Notes: generated by a model from the sequence alone, not told the origin. A stretch of 64,000 nt of DNA from CAZNPL01 sp964574815 (GCA_964574815.1 CAZNPL010000040.1:1-64000); one strand, 5' to 3'. Positions 32,656 to 43,117 are shown, numbered from the stretch's first letter. A program made the numbers and translations.

Positions 32656-35600
32656 TCAACGTCCGCGCATTGGCCGACCCAACGATCTGTGGTCCGAATC
32701 CCGCCCGGGTTTTTCCGAGCAGCCCAGGAACTCGAGGGTCCGACGGGCCATCTCGACGAGCTTCGTGGCCCCTTCCTCCGGAACATGCCGTCCGCTCTGG
32801 GCCTGCACGGCATTGATGAACGCGCGCAGCACGTTGCACGCGGCCACGTCGTTTCTCGGGCTGTCGTCGTCCAGCACTCGCGACGCTGTGGCCAGCTTGA
32901 CCAGCAGGCTTCGTTCGATTCCGCGCGGCAGGTTCAAAGCCATGACGGCGTCTTCGAGGTCGCGAAGCCAATCCGGCTGATACTCGTACGACCCCATGTC
33001 GACGATCGGCGGCGTGCCCGCGCCGGTATCAGGTGTGAACGGGTCGTCCGCGAAGCGCGGCGAGCCGCCCAGGTCGAACGGCATCGGCTCAGTCGTGTCC
33101 CCGTCGCCGTCGAAGTCAATCGTGTCGGCGGATACGGCTGCGTTGTCACCGGCGTCGATGCACGGCGAGCCGGGCAGCAGTCGCAAGTCGCCGAATTCAT
33201 CGTCGAGCGTGCCCCATTGGCCATCCGGGCCGAGATCGGGGAGTTGCGCAATAAGCGGGTCGGCCGAGATATTGCCGTCGGTCCCCGTCGGGTCGGTGAA
33301 ACCGGAGTAGTCGTACTCGGTGTTGCCGTAGACGCAAGTGTGTCGAAGGGTCGGCGGCTCGCCGAAGGGGAGAGTCAGAATCCCGGACGAGTTGAAGGCG
33401 ACGATGGAGTTTTCGATCGTTGCGGAGCTAGCAAGCAGGAAAAGCCCGCCGCCTCCGTGGTCAGCTATGTTGCCCGAAATCGTGCTGTTTGCGATCGTCA
33501 TCGAGAAATCGGGGCCGCTATTATAGAAAACTCCGCCTCCCTGGAGCGCGCTGTTGCACGTGATGGCGTCGTTCATGATCAATGGGGTGGACCGGGAGAC
33601 GTACAGTCCACCGCCCCAATCGCCAGCGCTGTTACCCGAGACTTTGTTGCCGGCAATCACGGGGGAAGAGCCGGGCAGAGAGCCTCCAAAAGAGCCCACA
33701 TATAACCCGCCGCCAACACGATCGGCGCTGTTGCCGGTGATGGCGTTGTTGACGATCGTTGGGGACGATTCGTACAAAGCAAGCCCGCCGCCTTGGGCGT
33801 AATAGGGACCAGCCGCTCTGTTGTTCGTGATGAAGTTATCCGTGATCTCGGGCGAGGAATATGCCAGGTACAGCCCGCCGCCGTATACGCCGGCGCTGTT
33901 ATCGGTGATGGTGTTGTTCGTCACGGCCGGGGAGGAACCCCACAGGTTCAGCCCGCCGCCTGCGACATGCGCGCTGTTGGCCGTGATCGTGTTGTTGGCA
34001 ACGATCGGAGAGGCCAATTCCACGTACATGCCGCCGCCTTCGTCAGCGTGGCCGTTGGTGATGGTGAAGCCGTCGATGGCCCTGAAGTCGTCACAGCCCT
34101 CACGGGCGATCACGACCGTGCCCTGCTGCTGCCCGTCCAGGGTGGTGACGTTGACGCTCCAGTTTCGGTCGTCCCGAATTTGCTCGTGGCCGTCAAAGCC
34201 GCCGTACAGGCCCACGTAGGGAAGCAGTGCGATACGTTCTTCGTAATATCCGGCCCGAACCCAAACCTCTCCGCCCTGTGAGGACGCCGCGTCGATGCCC
34301 GCCTGTACACTACGTTTGGCCAGCTCCCACGACGACCCGTCGTTGGCGTCGTCTCCGTCGGGGCTGACGCGCACGATCGCGACCGGCCCCGGCGACCATA
34401 CCGTGCCATCCGACTCATCGGCCCCGATGTCCACGGTTCCGCCCACCTGCTGAATGCGGGGCTCGCCGTCCATGTCGAAATCACCCCACGCGTCACCGTT
34501 GTTCCCGGCGTCCACGCAGGGTGACGCCGGCTGGATGTGCACGTGGCCGAACTCCAGATCGACCAGCAGCGGGTCGGCCGAGATGTTGCCATCCGTCCCG
34601 GTGGGGTCGTCGATCCCGGAGTAGTCGTACTCGGCGTTGCCGTAGACGCAGTTGTGTCGTAGCGTTGTCGACGAACCATGAGACGGCCATAGGGTAAACC
34701 CGGACGAGTTGAACGCCACGATGTTGTTCGCGATGGTCGAAGCCCTGTAGCCATACACGCCACCGCCCGAGTCCGCTCGGTTACCCGTGATGGTGTTGTT
34801 GGCGATCGTCCACGAACCGTACTCCACGTACAACCCGCCGCCTTGGGACGGCCGGTGGTCGGACCGTCGCGGGCTGCTCGCGTGGTTGCACGTAATCACG
34901 TTGTTCGTGACGAGCGATTCGTCAGAACCCCCGTTCAGGTACAGACCACCGCCGTGGCCCAGAGCGCCGGAGGCGAAGCCCGCGCCGACGCCGGCACTGT
35001 TTCCCTTGATGATGTTGTTCGTAATCGTCGGCGAGGAGCTCCACGCGTACAGTCCGCCGCCGCGGCCTAGAAAGTGGGAGTCACTCCCGGCGAAGTTGGC
35101 GATGATGATATTGTTCGCGATGGTGGGGGAGGACCTGTTTAGGAGCAGTCCGCCACCCTCTCTGGCACTGCTGTTGCGGGCAATAGCGTTGCCGGTGATC
35201 AGAGGTGAGGAACGGTACATGGTCAGCCCAGCACCCCACCGGGCGGTATTGCCTGCGATCACGTTGTTCGCGATCGTGGGAGACGAGTCGTACAGGTCCA
35301 TTCCGCCACCAGTGGATGCACTGTTGCCCATTATAGTGTTGTTCGCGATGGTCGCGAAGGAGTCAACCAGATTCAGCCCACCACCCTCACTACCTGCATG
35401 GTTATCCGTGATGGTGTTGTTTGTGACGGCCGGCGAGCAGGATTCGAGATACATCCCGCCGCCGGACCAATTCGTGCTGTTGCCCGTGATGGTGTTGGTC
35501 GCGATCGTGGCGTCGGAGCCCCCCCACAGGTAGATTCCGCCGCCCAAGCCCCAGCGCACACTATTGTTCGTGATGTTGTTGTTTGCGATCGACATTGAGG

Positions 35601-38600
35601 AGGACCACAGGTACAGCCCGCCGCCATCGTCCGCGCTGCCGTTGGTGATTGTGAAACCGTCGATGGCGGAGATCGTTCCATGCAAGCACTGCGCGCTCAC
35701 CACCGAACCGTTCTGTTGCCCGTCCAGCGTCGTGACGTTGGCGGCCCAGTCGCGGTCGACGCGCTCCAACTCACCGCCGGCAAAGCCGCCATAAAGGGAC
35801 GCGTAGCGATACAGCGTGATACACTCCTCGTACGTGCCGGCCTGCACCCACACCTCGCCGCCCAGAACGGACGCCGCGTTCACTCCGGCCTGGACCGTAC
35901 GCTTGGCCAGTGCCCACGACGAGCCGTCGTTGGCGTCGTCGCCGCCAGGGCTCACCCGCACGATCGTATATGGCCCCTCAGCCCACAGCGTGCCATCAGA
36001 CTCATCGGCGCCGATGTCGGCCGTTCCGCCGAACGGGTGAATGCGCGGCTCGGCGTCCACGTCGAATTCGCCGAAGACGTCGGCGTTGCTCCCGGTGTCC
36101 ACGCACGGTGAGTCCGGCTGGATATGCACGTTGCCGTAGCGCGTATCGGCGAGGAGCGGATCGGCCGATAGGTTGCCGTTGGTCCCGGTGGGGTCGGCCA
36201 GGCCGCTGTAGTCGTACTCGGTGTTTCCGTAGACGCAATTGTGCCGCAACGTCGGTGTGCCGGTTCCACGAAGGAAGATCCCGGACGAGTTGAAAGCGAT
36301 GACCGTATTCACGATCGTCGCGGAGGAATCGTACATGTCCACCGCGCCGCCGTCGGATCGGCCGATGTTTCCGGTGATGGTGTTGTTTGTGACAAACGGC
36401 GAGGAGTTCCACATGTAGAGTCCACCACCGGAGTAGACGCCCCCATTGCCCGCAATCGTGTTGTTGGCAATCGTCGGGGAGGAGTCTCTCAAGTACAGTC
36501 CGCGCCCGCGGTTGCCGGTGATGTTGTTGTTTGCGATTGTCGGGAAGGAGCCGCGCAGGTCCAGGCCGTTAACCCCGTTTGTGACGGTGAAGCCGTCGAC
36601 CGTGCCGACTGCTCCGTAGCCCGCCCGTGCGGTGACGACGGTGCCTTGCCGCTGCGCGTCAAGAGTCGTTACGTGGACGCGCCAGTCGCGTTCGTTCCGG
36701 CCGAACTCGTTGCCCGCGAAGCCGCCGTACACGTACGCGTAGGGGTGCAGCGAAATGCGCTCCTCGTAGACGCCGGCCTGCACCCATACCTCGCCGCCCT
36801 GTGCCGACGCCACATCGACGCCACCCTGAACGCTGCGCTTGGCCAGCGCCCACGAAGAGCCGTCGTTGGCGTCGTCTCCATCGGGGCTCACGCGCACCAC
36901 GACATAGGGGCCCGCCGGCCAGGTCGTGCCGTCGGATTCGTCGGACCCGATATCCACCGTACCATCCACTGTATCGATGCGGGGCTCGCCGTCGATGTCG
37001 ACGTCGCCGGCCGCGTCGGCGTTGCTCCCGGCATCCACGCAGGGCGAGTCCGGCTGAATGTGCACGTTGCCGTAGTCCAAGTCGCCAAGCAGCGGGTCGG
37101 CTGAGATGTTCCCATCGGTACCGGTCGGGTCGGTCAGCCCTGAGTAGTCGTACTCGTCGTTGCCGTAAACGCAGTTGTGCCGCAGCGTCGGAGTGCCGTC
37201 TTCTGCGTACACGCCCGATTTGTTGAATGCAACGATGGTGTTTGCGATCGTCGGGGAGGAATCGGACAGGAACAGCCCGCCGCCGTCATCAGCACTGTTT
37301 CCTACGATCGTGTTGTTGGCAATCGTCGGCGAGGACTGCGACACGTACATCCCGCCACCGTTGTCGGCGGCGTTGCCCGTGATCGTGTTGTTGGCGACCG
37401 TCGATGAGGAGAACGCCAGATGCACCCCGCCGCCGGCTTCAGCCGTGTTGCCCCTGAAGCTGTTGTTCGCGATCCGTGCGGAACATCGGTACATGTACAA
37501 CCCGCCACCTTCTGCTCTCGGCCCCATCAACGTGTCGGAGCCGTTGATGATGGTGAAGCCGTCAATGGTGCTGATTGTTCCGCGGCCCCCTCGTCCGACG
37601 ACAACTGAACCTTGTTGCTGCCCGTCGAGGATCGTGACGTGTGCGTTCCAGTCCCGCTCCTCCCGCGCCGCCTCAACGCCGCCGAATCCCCCGTACACAT
37701 AGGCATAGGCAGGAAGCGTGATGAGCTCCCGGTAGGATCCCGCCTGCACCCAAACCTCGCCGCCCAGGGCCGACGCCGCGTTGATCCCGGCCTGGACGGT
37801 GCGTTTGGCCAGAGCCCACGAAGAGCCGTCGTTGGCGTCGTCTCCGTGGGGGCTGACGCGCACGACGCCATACGGACCCGGCTGCCAGAAAACGCCGTAC
37901 GATTCATCGGCGCCCATGTCGACCGTTCCGCCAAGGGAGTGAATGCGCGGCTCGCCGTCGATGTCAAAGTCGCCGACCGCGTCGGCATTGTTCCCGCCGT
38001 CCACGCAGGGCGAGTCTGGCTGAATGTGGAGATTGCCGTAGGCCAAATCGGCGAAGAGGGGGTTGTTTGAGATGTTGCCATTGGTCCCCGTGGGGTCGGT
38101 GAGCCCGGAATAGTCGTATTCGTCGTTGCCGTACACGCAACTGTACCGCAACGACGGATCACCACGATCCACGTAAATCCCGGATGTGTTGAACGCGACG
38201 ACCGTGTTGGCGATGATCGGGGAGGCATTCCATAGGTCCAGGCCGCCACCCCTGCCGGCGCTGTTACCCGCGATCGTATTGTTGGTCATCGTGGGGGAAG
38301 ACCTTGCCAGGCGCAGCCCGCCGCCAACACCGGCGCCGTTGCCCGCAATCGTGTTGTTGGCAATCGTCGGGGAGGACCTCAACAGGAAAAGCCCACCGCC
38401 GCCAGAAGCACTATTGGCAATAATCCTGTTATTCACGATTCTGGCAGAGGTGGATTCTTCGAGGTACAGGGCCCCACCGCCCTCGTCGGCGTGATTGCCT
38501 GTGATGATGTTGTTGGCGATCGTCGGGGAGGAGGATACTAGACGCAGCCCGCCTCCACGGGCGCCTATGCCCCCCCAACGGAAGCCGTTGGTGATGGTGA

Positions 38601-38991
38601 AGCCGTCGATACGGGTCGTTGCGGTTGCTCCGGGTGGCGAGGTGACGACGCTGCCGCTGGCGTCGCCGTCGAGGATGGTCGGGTTCGCTGTCCAGTCGCG
38701 TTGAGCAAGATCGGTCTCCGTACCGGTGAAGCCGCCGTAGAGCTCCACGCCGAGCGTCAGCGTGAAGTTGCCGACATATCTACCGGCCGCTACCCAGATC
38801 TGGTCGCCGGAACCGGCCGCGGCGAGCGCGTCCGAAAGCGAGTCGTACGCCGTCGCCCAAGTGTTGCCCTGCCCCCCGGGCGGTGCATCGCCGTCCACGT
38901 AGATGACGGCCTGTGCATGAACCAGAGCCGGGGCCAGTGTGAACGCAGCCGCTAGTGTGAACGATAACGTCCGGCAGTCGAGCGAACGCAT
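32656..38991 (-). CDS. giant secreted protein of five right-handed beta-helix modules with FIMAH-like C-terminus
   Basis: A 2111-aa protein with a signal peptide (MRSLDCRTLSFTLAAAFTLA, ending VHAQA). Module 1 opens VIYVDGDAPPGGQGNTWATA; modules 2-5 open [VP]RVSP[HDG]GDDANDGSSW. Each module has many SSPTIANNTI-type coils, then VAFNSSG, CVYGN.EYDYSG, ISADPLL and GEPRI with DIGADES. The DNA positions of the CVDAG turn (about 38000, 37035, 36105, 34510 and 33165) place modules roughly 0.9-1.6 kb apart. The C-terminus (about the last 80 residues) is a helical FIMAH-like domain (LRAFINAVQAQSGRHVP). AAGGAGG lies 7 nt before the ATG. Likely a surface polysaccharide-binding or adhesive protein. Confidence 0.85.
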   Translation of the reverse strand: MRSLDCRTLSFTLAAAFTLAPALVHAQAVIYVDGDAPPGGQGNTWATAYDSLSDALAAAGSGDQIWVAAGRYVGNFTLTLGVELYGGFTGTETDLAQRDWTANPTILDGDASGSVVTSPPGATATTRIDGFTITNGFRWGGIGARGGGLRLVSSSPTIANNIITGNHADEGGGALYLEESTSARIVNNRIIANSASGGGGLFLLRSSPTIANNTIAGNGAGVGGGLRLARSSPTMTNNTIAGNSAGRGGGLDLWNASPIIANTVVAFNTSGIYVDRGDPSLRYSCVYGNDEYDYSGLTDPTGTNGNISNNPLFADLAYGNLHIQPDSPCVDGGNNADAVGDFDIDGEPRIHSLGGTVDMGADESYGVFWQPGPYGVVRVSPHGDDANDGSSWALAKRTVQAGINAASALGGEVWVQAGSYRELITLPAYAYVYGGFGGVEAAREERDWNAHVTILDGQQQGSVVVGRGGRGTISTIDGFTIINGSDTLMGPRAEGGGLYMYRCSARIANNSFRGNTAEAGGGVHLAFSSSTVANNTITGNAADNGGGMYVSQSSPTIANNTIVGNSADDGGGLFLSDSSPTIANTIVAFNKSGVYAEDGTPTLRHNCVYGNDEYDYSGLTDPTGTDGNISADPLLGDLDYGNVHIQPDSPCVDAGSNADAAGDVDIDGEPRIDTVDGTVDIGSDESDGTTWPAGPYVVVRVSPDGDDANDGSSWALAKRSVQGGVDVASAQGGEVWVQAGVYEERISLHPYAYVYGGFAGNEFGRNERDWRVHVTTLDAQRQGTVVTARAGYGAVGTVDGFTVTNGVNGLDLRGSFPTIANNNITGNRGRGLYLRDSSPTIANNTIAGNGGVYSGGGLYMWNSSPFVTNNTITGNIGRSDGGAVDMYDSSATIVNTVIAFNSSGIFLRGTGTPTLRHNCVYGNTEYDYSGLADPTGTNGNLSADPLLADTRYGNVHIQPDSPCVDTGSNADVFGEFDVDAEPRIHPFGGTADIGADESDGTLWAEGPYTIVRVSPGGDDANDGSSWALAKRTVQAGVNAASVLGGEVWVQAGTYEECITLYRYASLYGGFAGGELERVDRDWAANVTTLDGQQNGSVVSAQCLHGTISAIDGFTITNGSADDGGGLYLWSSSMSIANNNITNNSVRWGLGGGIYLWGGSDATIATNTITGNSTNWSGGGMYLESCSPAVTNNTITDNHAGSEGGGLNLVDSFATIANNTIMGNSASTGGGMDLYDSSPTIANNVIAGNTARWGAGLTMYRSSPLITGNAIARNSSAREGGGLLLNRSSPTIANNIIIANFAGSDSHFLGRGGGLYAWSSSPTITNNIIKGNSAGVGAGFASGALGHGGGLYLNGGSDESLVTNNVITCNHASSPRRSDHRPSQGGGLYVEYGSWTIANNTITGNRADSGGGVYGYRASTIANNIVAFNSSGFTLWPSHGSSTTLRHNCVYGNAEYDYSGIDDPTGTDGNISADPLLVDLEFGHVHIQPASPCVDAGNNGDAWGDFDMDGEPRIQQVGGTVDIGADESDGTVWSPGPVAIVRVSPDGDDANDGSSWELAKRSVQAGIDAASSQGGEVWVRAGYYEERIALLPYVGLYGGFDGHEQIRDDRNWSVNVTTLDGQQQGTVVIAREGCDDFRAIDGFTITNGHADEGGGMYVELASPIVANNTITANSAHVAGGGLNLWGSSPAVTNNTITDNSAGVYGGGLYLAYSSPEITDNFITNNRAAGPYYAQGGGLALYESSPTIVNNAITGNSADRVGGGLYVGSFGGSLPGSSPVIAGNKVSGNSAGDWGGGLYVSRSTPLIMNDAITCNSALQGGGVFYNSGPDFSMTIANSTISGNIADHGGGGLFLLASSATIENSIVAFNSSGILTLPFGEPPTLRHTCVYGNTEYDYSGFTDPTGTDGNISADPLIAQLPDLGPDGQWGTLDDEFGDLRLLPGSPCIDAGDNAAVSADTIDFDGDGDTTEPMPFDLGGSPRFADDPFTPDTGAGTPPIVDMGSYEYQPDWLRDLEDAVMALNLPRGIERSLLVKLATASRVLDDDSPRNDVAACNVLRAFINAVQAQSGRHVPEEGATKLVEMARRTLEFLGCSEKPGRDSDHRSLGRPMRGR

Positions 38992-39342
38992 AAGAACGCC
39001 TCCTTGTGTGGCGGGAAGCAGAATGCAGGAATGGAGAAAAACACTTGGGAAGTAAGCTGGTAGCAGCGACGCAAACGATCGGCGGGCAGGCCGGGCCCGC
39101 AGACGTACCGACGCAAACGCCGGCCTTGCGGCGCCCGATAATCCGGCGGTCGTGTCGCTGAAAGGACAGCCGGTTGAAACCCGCAAATCTCGCGCCAGTC
39201 GCCCTTCGCAGGCGAGTGCCGATTACAGAGATAGCCGCCATGGTCCACCGTCGCCCCTCCTCACACCGGGCCGACGACCACTGTACCGGGCGCTCACGTC
39301 TTGTTCAAGTACCGAATGAAAACGAAAGAAAACCCTCGCCCG
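38992..39342 (-). promoter_or_regulatory. leader with candidate sigma-54 promoter at 39183-39197
   Basis: Read on the minus strand, TGGCGCGAGATTTGC has GG and GC of the -24/-12 elements 10 nt apart, matching TGGCACG-N4-TTGC at all but one base in the -24 box. Transcription would begin about 180 nt before the beta-helix start. No gene is seen in the rest. The adjoining gene at 39343 encodes a sigma-54 activator. Confidence 0.5.
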
Positions 39343-40695
39343 TCAGCCGGAGGTGGCCGGAATTTCGATGTCGAGGGACTTGATCTTGCGAAAGAGCGTG
39401 CTGGGGTCGATGCCCAGTTCGCGGGCGGCGGTCGTGCGATTTCCGTTGTGACGGCGGATGGCGTCCGCAATGTGGATGGCTTCGAGCGCCTTCAATGTGA
39501 GACCTCCGCCGCGCGATTGTGGTTGCACGCCGACGTCCGGGCGCACCGAGGACGGCAAATGGTGCGGCTCGATCATGCCGCCTCGACACAGAACAAAGGC
39601 GTGCTCGATGATATTCTCCAGTTCGCGCACATTCCCCGGATAATCGTGATCCATGAGCAACGCCAATGCATCCTCCGAAACACCGGCCACGTCCTTGTTC
39701 TGCAGGCGATTGAACTTGTTGACGAAACGCTCGGCGAGCAGCGGTATGTCTTCACGTCGGTCTCGAAGATTCGGCAGCTTGAGCCGCATCACGTTGACCC
39801 GGTAGAAAAGGTCCTGCCGGAACACACCCTTCTTGACCAGCCGGCTCAGGTCCCGGTTGGTGGCCGCCACCACGCGCACGTCCACCGGCACCGGCTCGAC
39901 CGAACCCAGCGGCTCGTACACCCGCTCCTGCAACACGCGCAGCAGTCGCGACTGCATCGCCGGTGAAACGTCGCCGATCTCGTCCAGCAGAATCGTCCCG
40001 CCGTCGGCGATGGCCAGCCGGCCCGGCTTGTTGCGGCGGGCATCGGTGAACGCGCCGGCCTTGTAACCGAACAGCTCCGATTCCAGCAATGTGTCCGGCA
40101 ACGCGCCGCAGTTGATCGCCACGAAGCGCTTGCCGCGCCGCGGCGAAAGATTGTGGATCGCCCGGGCAAACAGCTCCTTGCCGGTGCCGCTGGCCCCCTC
40201 GATCAGCACCGTGCTGTTGCTGTCGGCCACCTGCGGGAGCAGCTCGAAAAGCTGCTGCATCGCGGGACTGCGGCCGACGATGTCGGCGAAGGTGTACTTG
40301 CCCTCGAGCTCTTTGCGCAACTCCTCGACGAGGCTGAGGTCCCGGAACGTCTCGACGCCGCCGATCGTCCTGCCGTCCGGGGCCTTCAGCGCAGCCGCTG
40401 AGATGCTGATCGGTATCCGCCGGCCGTCCGCGCCCAGAATATAGATCGCCTTATTAACGATCGGCCGCCCGGTTCGCAGCGACTCGCTCAACGCGCACTC
40501 GCATTCGCAGATGCTCGCCCGGAAGACGTCGCAGCATTTCTGCCCGATCGCGGCCTCGCGCTTTACTCCGGTAATTCGTTCCGCCGCCCCGTTGAACGAA
40601 GTGATGCGCCAATCCAGATCGACGGTGAACACGCCGTCGGCGATGGATTCGAGAATGACGTCTCGCGCTTTTCTTTCGGCCGGCGTTTCAGCCAC
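39343..40695 (-). CDS. sigma-54-dependent transcription activator with Cys-rich PAS domain
   Basis: A 450-aa protein. A PAS domain (about 10-120) contains C54, C55, C63, C65 and C67 in the segment QKCCDVFRASICECECALSE, suggesting redox or metal sensing. The AAA+ domain has Walker A GASGTGKE (167-174), the loop GAFTDA (214-219; canonical GAFTGA) and Walker B GGTILLDEIGD (232-242). A Fis-type HTH closes it (ALEAIHIADAIRRHNGNRTT). The Cys-PAS resembles that of the kinase at 47090. It is upstream of the giant beta-helix gene in the same direction, with a sigma-54 promoter between, so it may control it; a role in the redox locus on the other side is equally possible. Confidence 0.9.
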   Translation of the reverse strand: MAETPAERKARDVILESIADGVFTVDLDWRITSFNGAAERITGVKREAAIGQKCCDVFRASICECECALSESLRTGRPIVNKAIYILGADGRRIPISISAAALKAPDGRTIGGVETFRDLSLVEELRKELEGKYTFADIVGRSPAMQQLFELLPQVADSNSTVLIEGASGTGKELFARAIHNLSPRRGKRFVAINCGALPDTLLESELFGYKAGAFTDARRNKPGRLAIADGGTILLDEIGDVSPAMQSRLLRVLQERVYEPLGSVEPVPVDVRVVAATNRDLSRLVKKGVFRQDLFYRVNVMRLKLPNLRDRREDIPLLAERFVNKFNRLQNKDVAGVSEDALALLMDHDYPGNVRELENIIEHAFVLCRGGMIEPHHLPSSVRPDVGVQPQSRGGGLTLKALEAIHIADAIRRHNGNRTTAARELGIDPSTLFRKIKSLDIEIPATSG

Positions 40696-41198
40696 TTCAT
40701 GCTATCCCATAGGTTCTTCGGCAAAGCAACCGCTCCCTTACGGTCGCGGTTCGGATCGTGCCGCACGGGCGGTCCTCGACTTTCACGCCCCTGTACGTCG
40801 CGGCGCCGAGGGTTTTCCAACCGCTCCCTTACGGTCGCGGCTCGGATCGTGCCGCACGGACGCGCCTCGCTTGCTACGGCCCCCACTGCTGGAGAGATTA
40901 TACGCCTCGGGTGCCGGCTCAGAAAGGGAGACTTCTTGCATTTTGCAATTCCTCCACGAAAGCGCTCTTGCGAATTGCGCTAGTTGCGCGGCGGTCGCCA
41001 TCTGGCCGCGATTCATAAAGCATTGTTTTTCAATCACTTACGTGTTCAACGGTCAGGCGTCGGCCCCGGTACGCCGAATGCACGGAAAATGGCGATTATG
41101 ACGTAAAGGACGTAAGGCAGGAAATCGCCAATCCGCCCGCCGCTGGCGAATCGGCCGCGGCGGGTGAATCTGCGGTGAACAGTGTAAGGACTTCGAGG
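40696..41198. repeat. divergent intergenic region with two inverted repeats
   Basis: Holds the dispersed repeat at 40730-40754 and 40821-40845, both inverted and both followed by GGATCGTGCCGCACGG. No gene seen. The promoters of the sigma-54 activator and of the redox locus must lie here; no strong boxes could be singled out. Confidence 0.6.
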
Positions 41199-41618
41199 AT
41201 GACCGCAAGTAGTGCCGTGGGCGTCACGACGGGACAAGCCGCCCGCTACTGCCTCGTAAGCCCGGACACGATCGTCAACTGGATCAAGGCCGAGAACCTG
41301 CCGGCACAGCGAACGATCGGAGGCCAGTTCCGGATCCTCGTCGAAGACCTGCGGCAGTTCATGGTCCGCAACGACATGAGCACCGCCCTGCTCGACGAAG
41401 AGCTCGCCTGCCGCCCCTACTGCTGGGAATTCCGCCGCGGCGCCCGGACCCACTCCGGCGCGCCGCGCGAGACCTGCCGGGAGTGTCCCGTTTTCAAGGC
41501 CAAGGCCCTCAACTGTTTCGAGCTGCGCGCCATCACCAACGGGCGGCGCTGGGCCCATCCCGATTGTCACGACTGCGAATACTTCTGGAAGTGGGCGAAC
41601 CCGCGGAGAAGCGAATGA
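41199..41618 (+). CDS. excisionase-like DNA-binding protein with Cys-rich tail
   Basis: A 139-aa protein. Residues about 8-60 form a winged helix of the excisionase/MerR family (VTTGQAARYCLVSPDTIVNW and QRTIGGQFRILVEDLRQFM). The C-terminal half is Cys-rich, with CRPYCWEF, CRECPVFKAKALNCF, and HPDCHDCEYFWKW, spacing suited to a metal or Fe-S cluster. AAGGA is 9 nt before the ATG. The stop overlaps the HdrD-like gene by four bases (ATGA), so it is the first gene of the redox locus and probably its regulator, sensing redox state through the Cys half. Confidence 0.75.
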   Translation: MTASSAVGVTTGQAARYCLVSPDTIVNWIKAENLPAQRTIGGQFRILVEDLRQFMVRNDMSTALLDEELACRPYCWEFRRGARTHSGAPRETCRECPVFKAKALNCFELRAITNGRRWAHPDCHDCEYFWKWANPRRSE

Positions 41619-43117
41619 AACCACTGGTCGACAAAGAGAGCCTCGCTAAAGCGTTGACGAACACGCGGCCCGAGGAATTGCGCAAGAAACAGCGCCTCGA
41701 CGTTCGCTTTCATATGGAACATCCACTCACCAGCGACCGGCCGCGCAAGTTCCTCGAAGTCTTCGCGGCCATCCTGCGCCACAACCCCTCCTACACGCTG
41801 GCGCTGGACCATTACATCCGTGTGCAGGCCAAGTGCGGCCGGTGCTCGGTCGAGTGCATGCTCTACCAGGCCACCAACGATCCCAAGGACGTTCCCTGCT
41901 ATCGCTCGTCGATGCTTCTGGACATCTATCGCCGCTATTTCACCCTCGCCGGCCGCACCTGGGGCGGCGTGACCGGGCGCGGCGACCTGACCGACGAGAA
42001 GATCCAGGAGCTCGCCGGGTCGGTCTGGAACTGCACCGCCTGCCGCAAGTGTACGCTGGAATGCCCCTCCGGCATCGATCACGGGTTGCTCACGCACCTT
42101 TCCCGCTACATCCTCAGCGAACTCGACATCGCCCCGCGCGCCCTGGTCGTGAGCACACGTGAACAGCTCGAGGGCGAAACCGGCAACACCTCGGCCTTCC
42201 CGGTCCCGGCGATCGTCGACAGCCTCGAGTTCCTCGAAGAGGAGATCGAGGAGGAGCAGGGCGTCAAGGTAAAGTTCCCGCTCGATGTCGAAGGCGCCGA
42301 CTACGTCTTCTTCCCCGCCGTCAGCGACTTCATGATGGAAGCGGAGACCCTGATGGGAAACGCCGCCGTCTTCGCCGCCACCGGCGACTCCTGGACCATC
42401 GGCACGCAGAACTTCGACGGCATCAACTACGGCCTGTTCTACAGCGACCGCATCTGGGACCGCGTCGTCGGCAAGGTCGACGCCGAAACGCGCCGCCTCA
42501 AGGGCAAAGCCATCATGATCGGCGAGTGCGGCCACGCCAGCCGATCGGCCAAGTTCGGCATCCCCATGTTCCACGGCGGCAAGGAGTCGCTCCCGGTCAT
42601 CAACTGCATGGAATACGCCTACGACGCCTGGAAGGCCGGCAAGCTCAAGCTCATCCGCGGCGCGATCAAGGAACGCACGACCTACCACGATCCCTGCAAC
42701 ATCGCCCGCACCAAATGGATCACCGAACAGCCGCGCGAGCTACTTAAGTACATCTGCGAAGACTTCGTCGAGATGACCCCCGGCCGCGAGGAGAACATCT
42801 GCTGCGGCGGCGGGGGCGGGACCGTCTCGATCGACGAGCTGCGGGCCTACCGCACCGGCGTCTCCGGCAAGGCCAAGGCCGAGCAGATCCGAGCGACCGG
42901 CGCGCACTACTGCGTCGGCCCCTGTGCCAACTGCAAGAAGCAGCTCAAGGAGCTCATGGAAGATCAGCAGGTCGACTGCGAGATCGTCGGACTGCACGAC
43001 CTGCTCTACAAGGCCATTGACTACTCGGACCTCAAGAAGCGGCAGGGCGTCGAGCCCGCCGCCGCCGAAAACGAAGACGAGGCTGAATCACCCGTGTCGG
43101 AGGCTATGTCAAAGTGA
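41615..43117 (+). CDS. HdrD-like Fe-S oxidoreductase subunit
   Basis: A 500-aa protein. Two ferredoxin-type clusters are at CGRCSVECMLYQ and CTACRKCTLECPSGID. The C-terminal CCG domains include HDPCNIARTKW and ENICCGGGGG and CVGPCANCKKQ, the pattern of HdrD, DsrK, TmcB and QrcC subunits, which bind a noncubane 4Fe-4S cluster and relay electrons or reduce disulfides. It faces the cytoplasm and would pair with the NarI-like membrane subunit next door. It overlaps its neighbours at both ends, so the complex is co-translated. Confidence 0.88.
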   Translation: MKPLVDKESLAKALTNTRPEELRKKQRLDVRFHMEHPLTSDRPRKFLEVFAAILRHNPSYTLALDHYIRVQAKCGRCSVECMLYQATNDPKDVPCYRSSMLLDIYRRYFTLAGRTWGGVTGRGDLTDEKIQELAGSVWNCTACRKCTLECPSGIDHGLLTHLSRYILSELDIAPRALVVSTREQLEGETGNTSAFPVPAIVDSLEFLEEEIEEEQGVKVKFPLDVEGADYVFFPAVSDFMMEAETLMGNAAVFAATGDSWTIGTQNFDGINYGLFYSDRIWDRVVGKVDAETRRLKGKAIMIGECGHASRSAKFGIPMFHGGKESLPVINCMEYAYDAWKAGKLKLIRGAIKERTTYHDPCNIARTKWITEQPRELLKYICEDFVEMTPGREENICCGGGGGTVSIDELRAYRTGVSGKAKAEQIRATGAHYCVGPCANCKKQLKELMEDQQVDCEIVGLHDLLYKAIDYSDLKKRQGVEPAAAENEDEAESPVSEAMSK

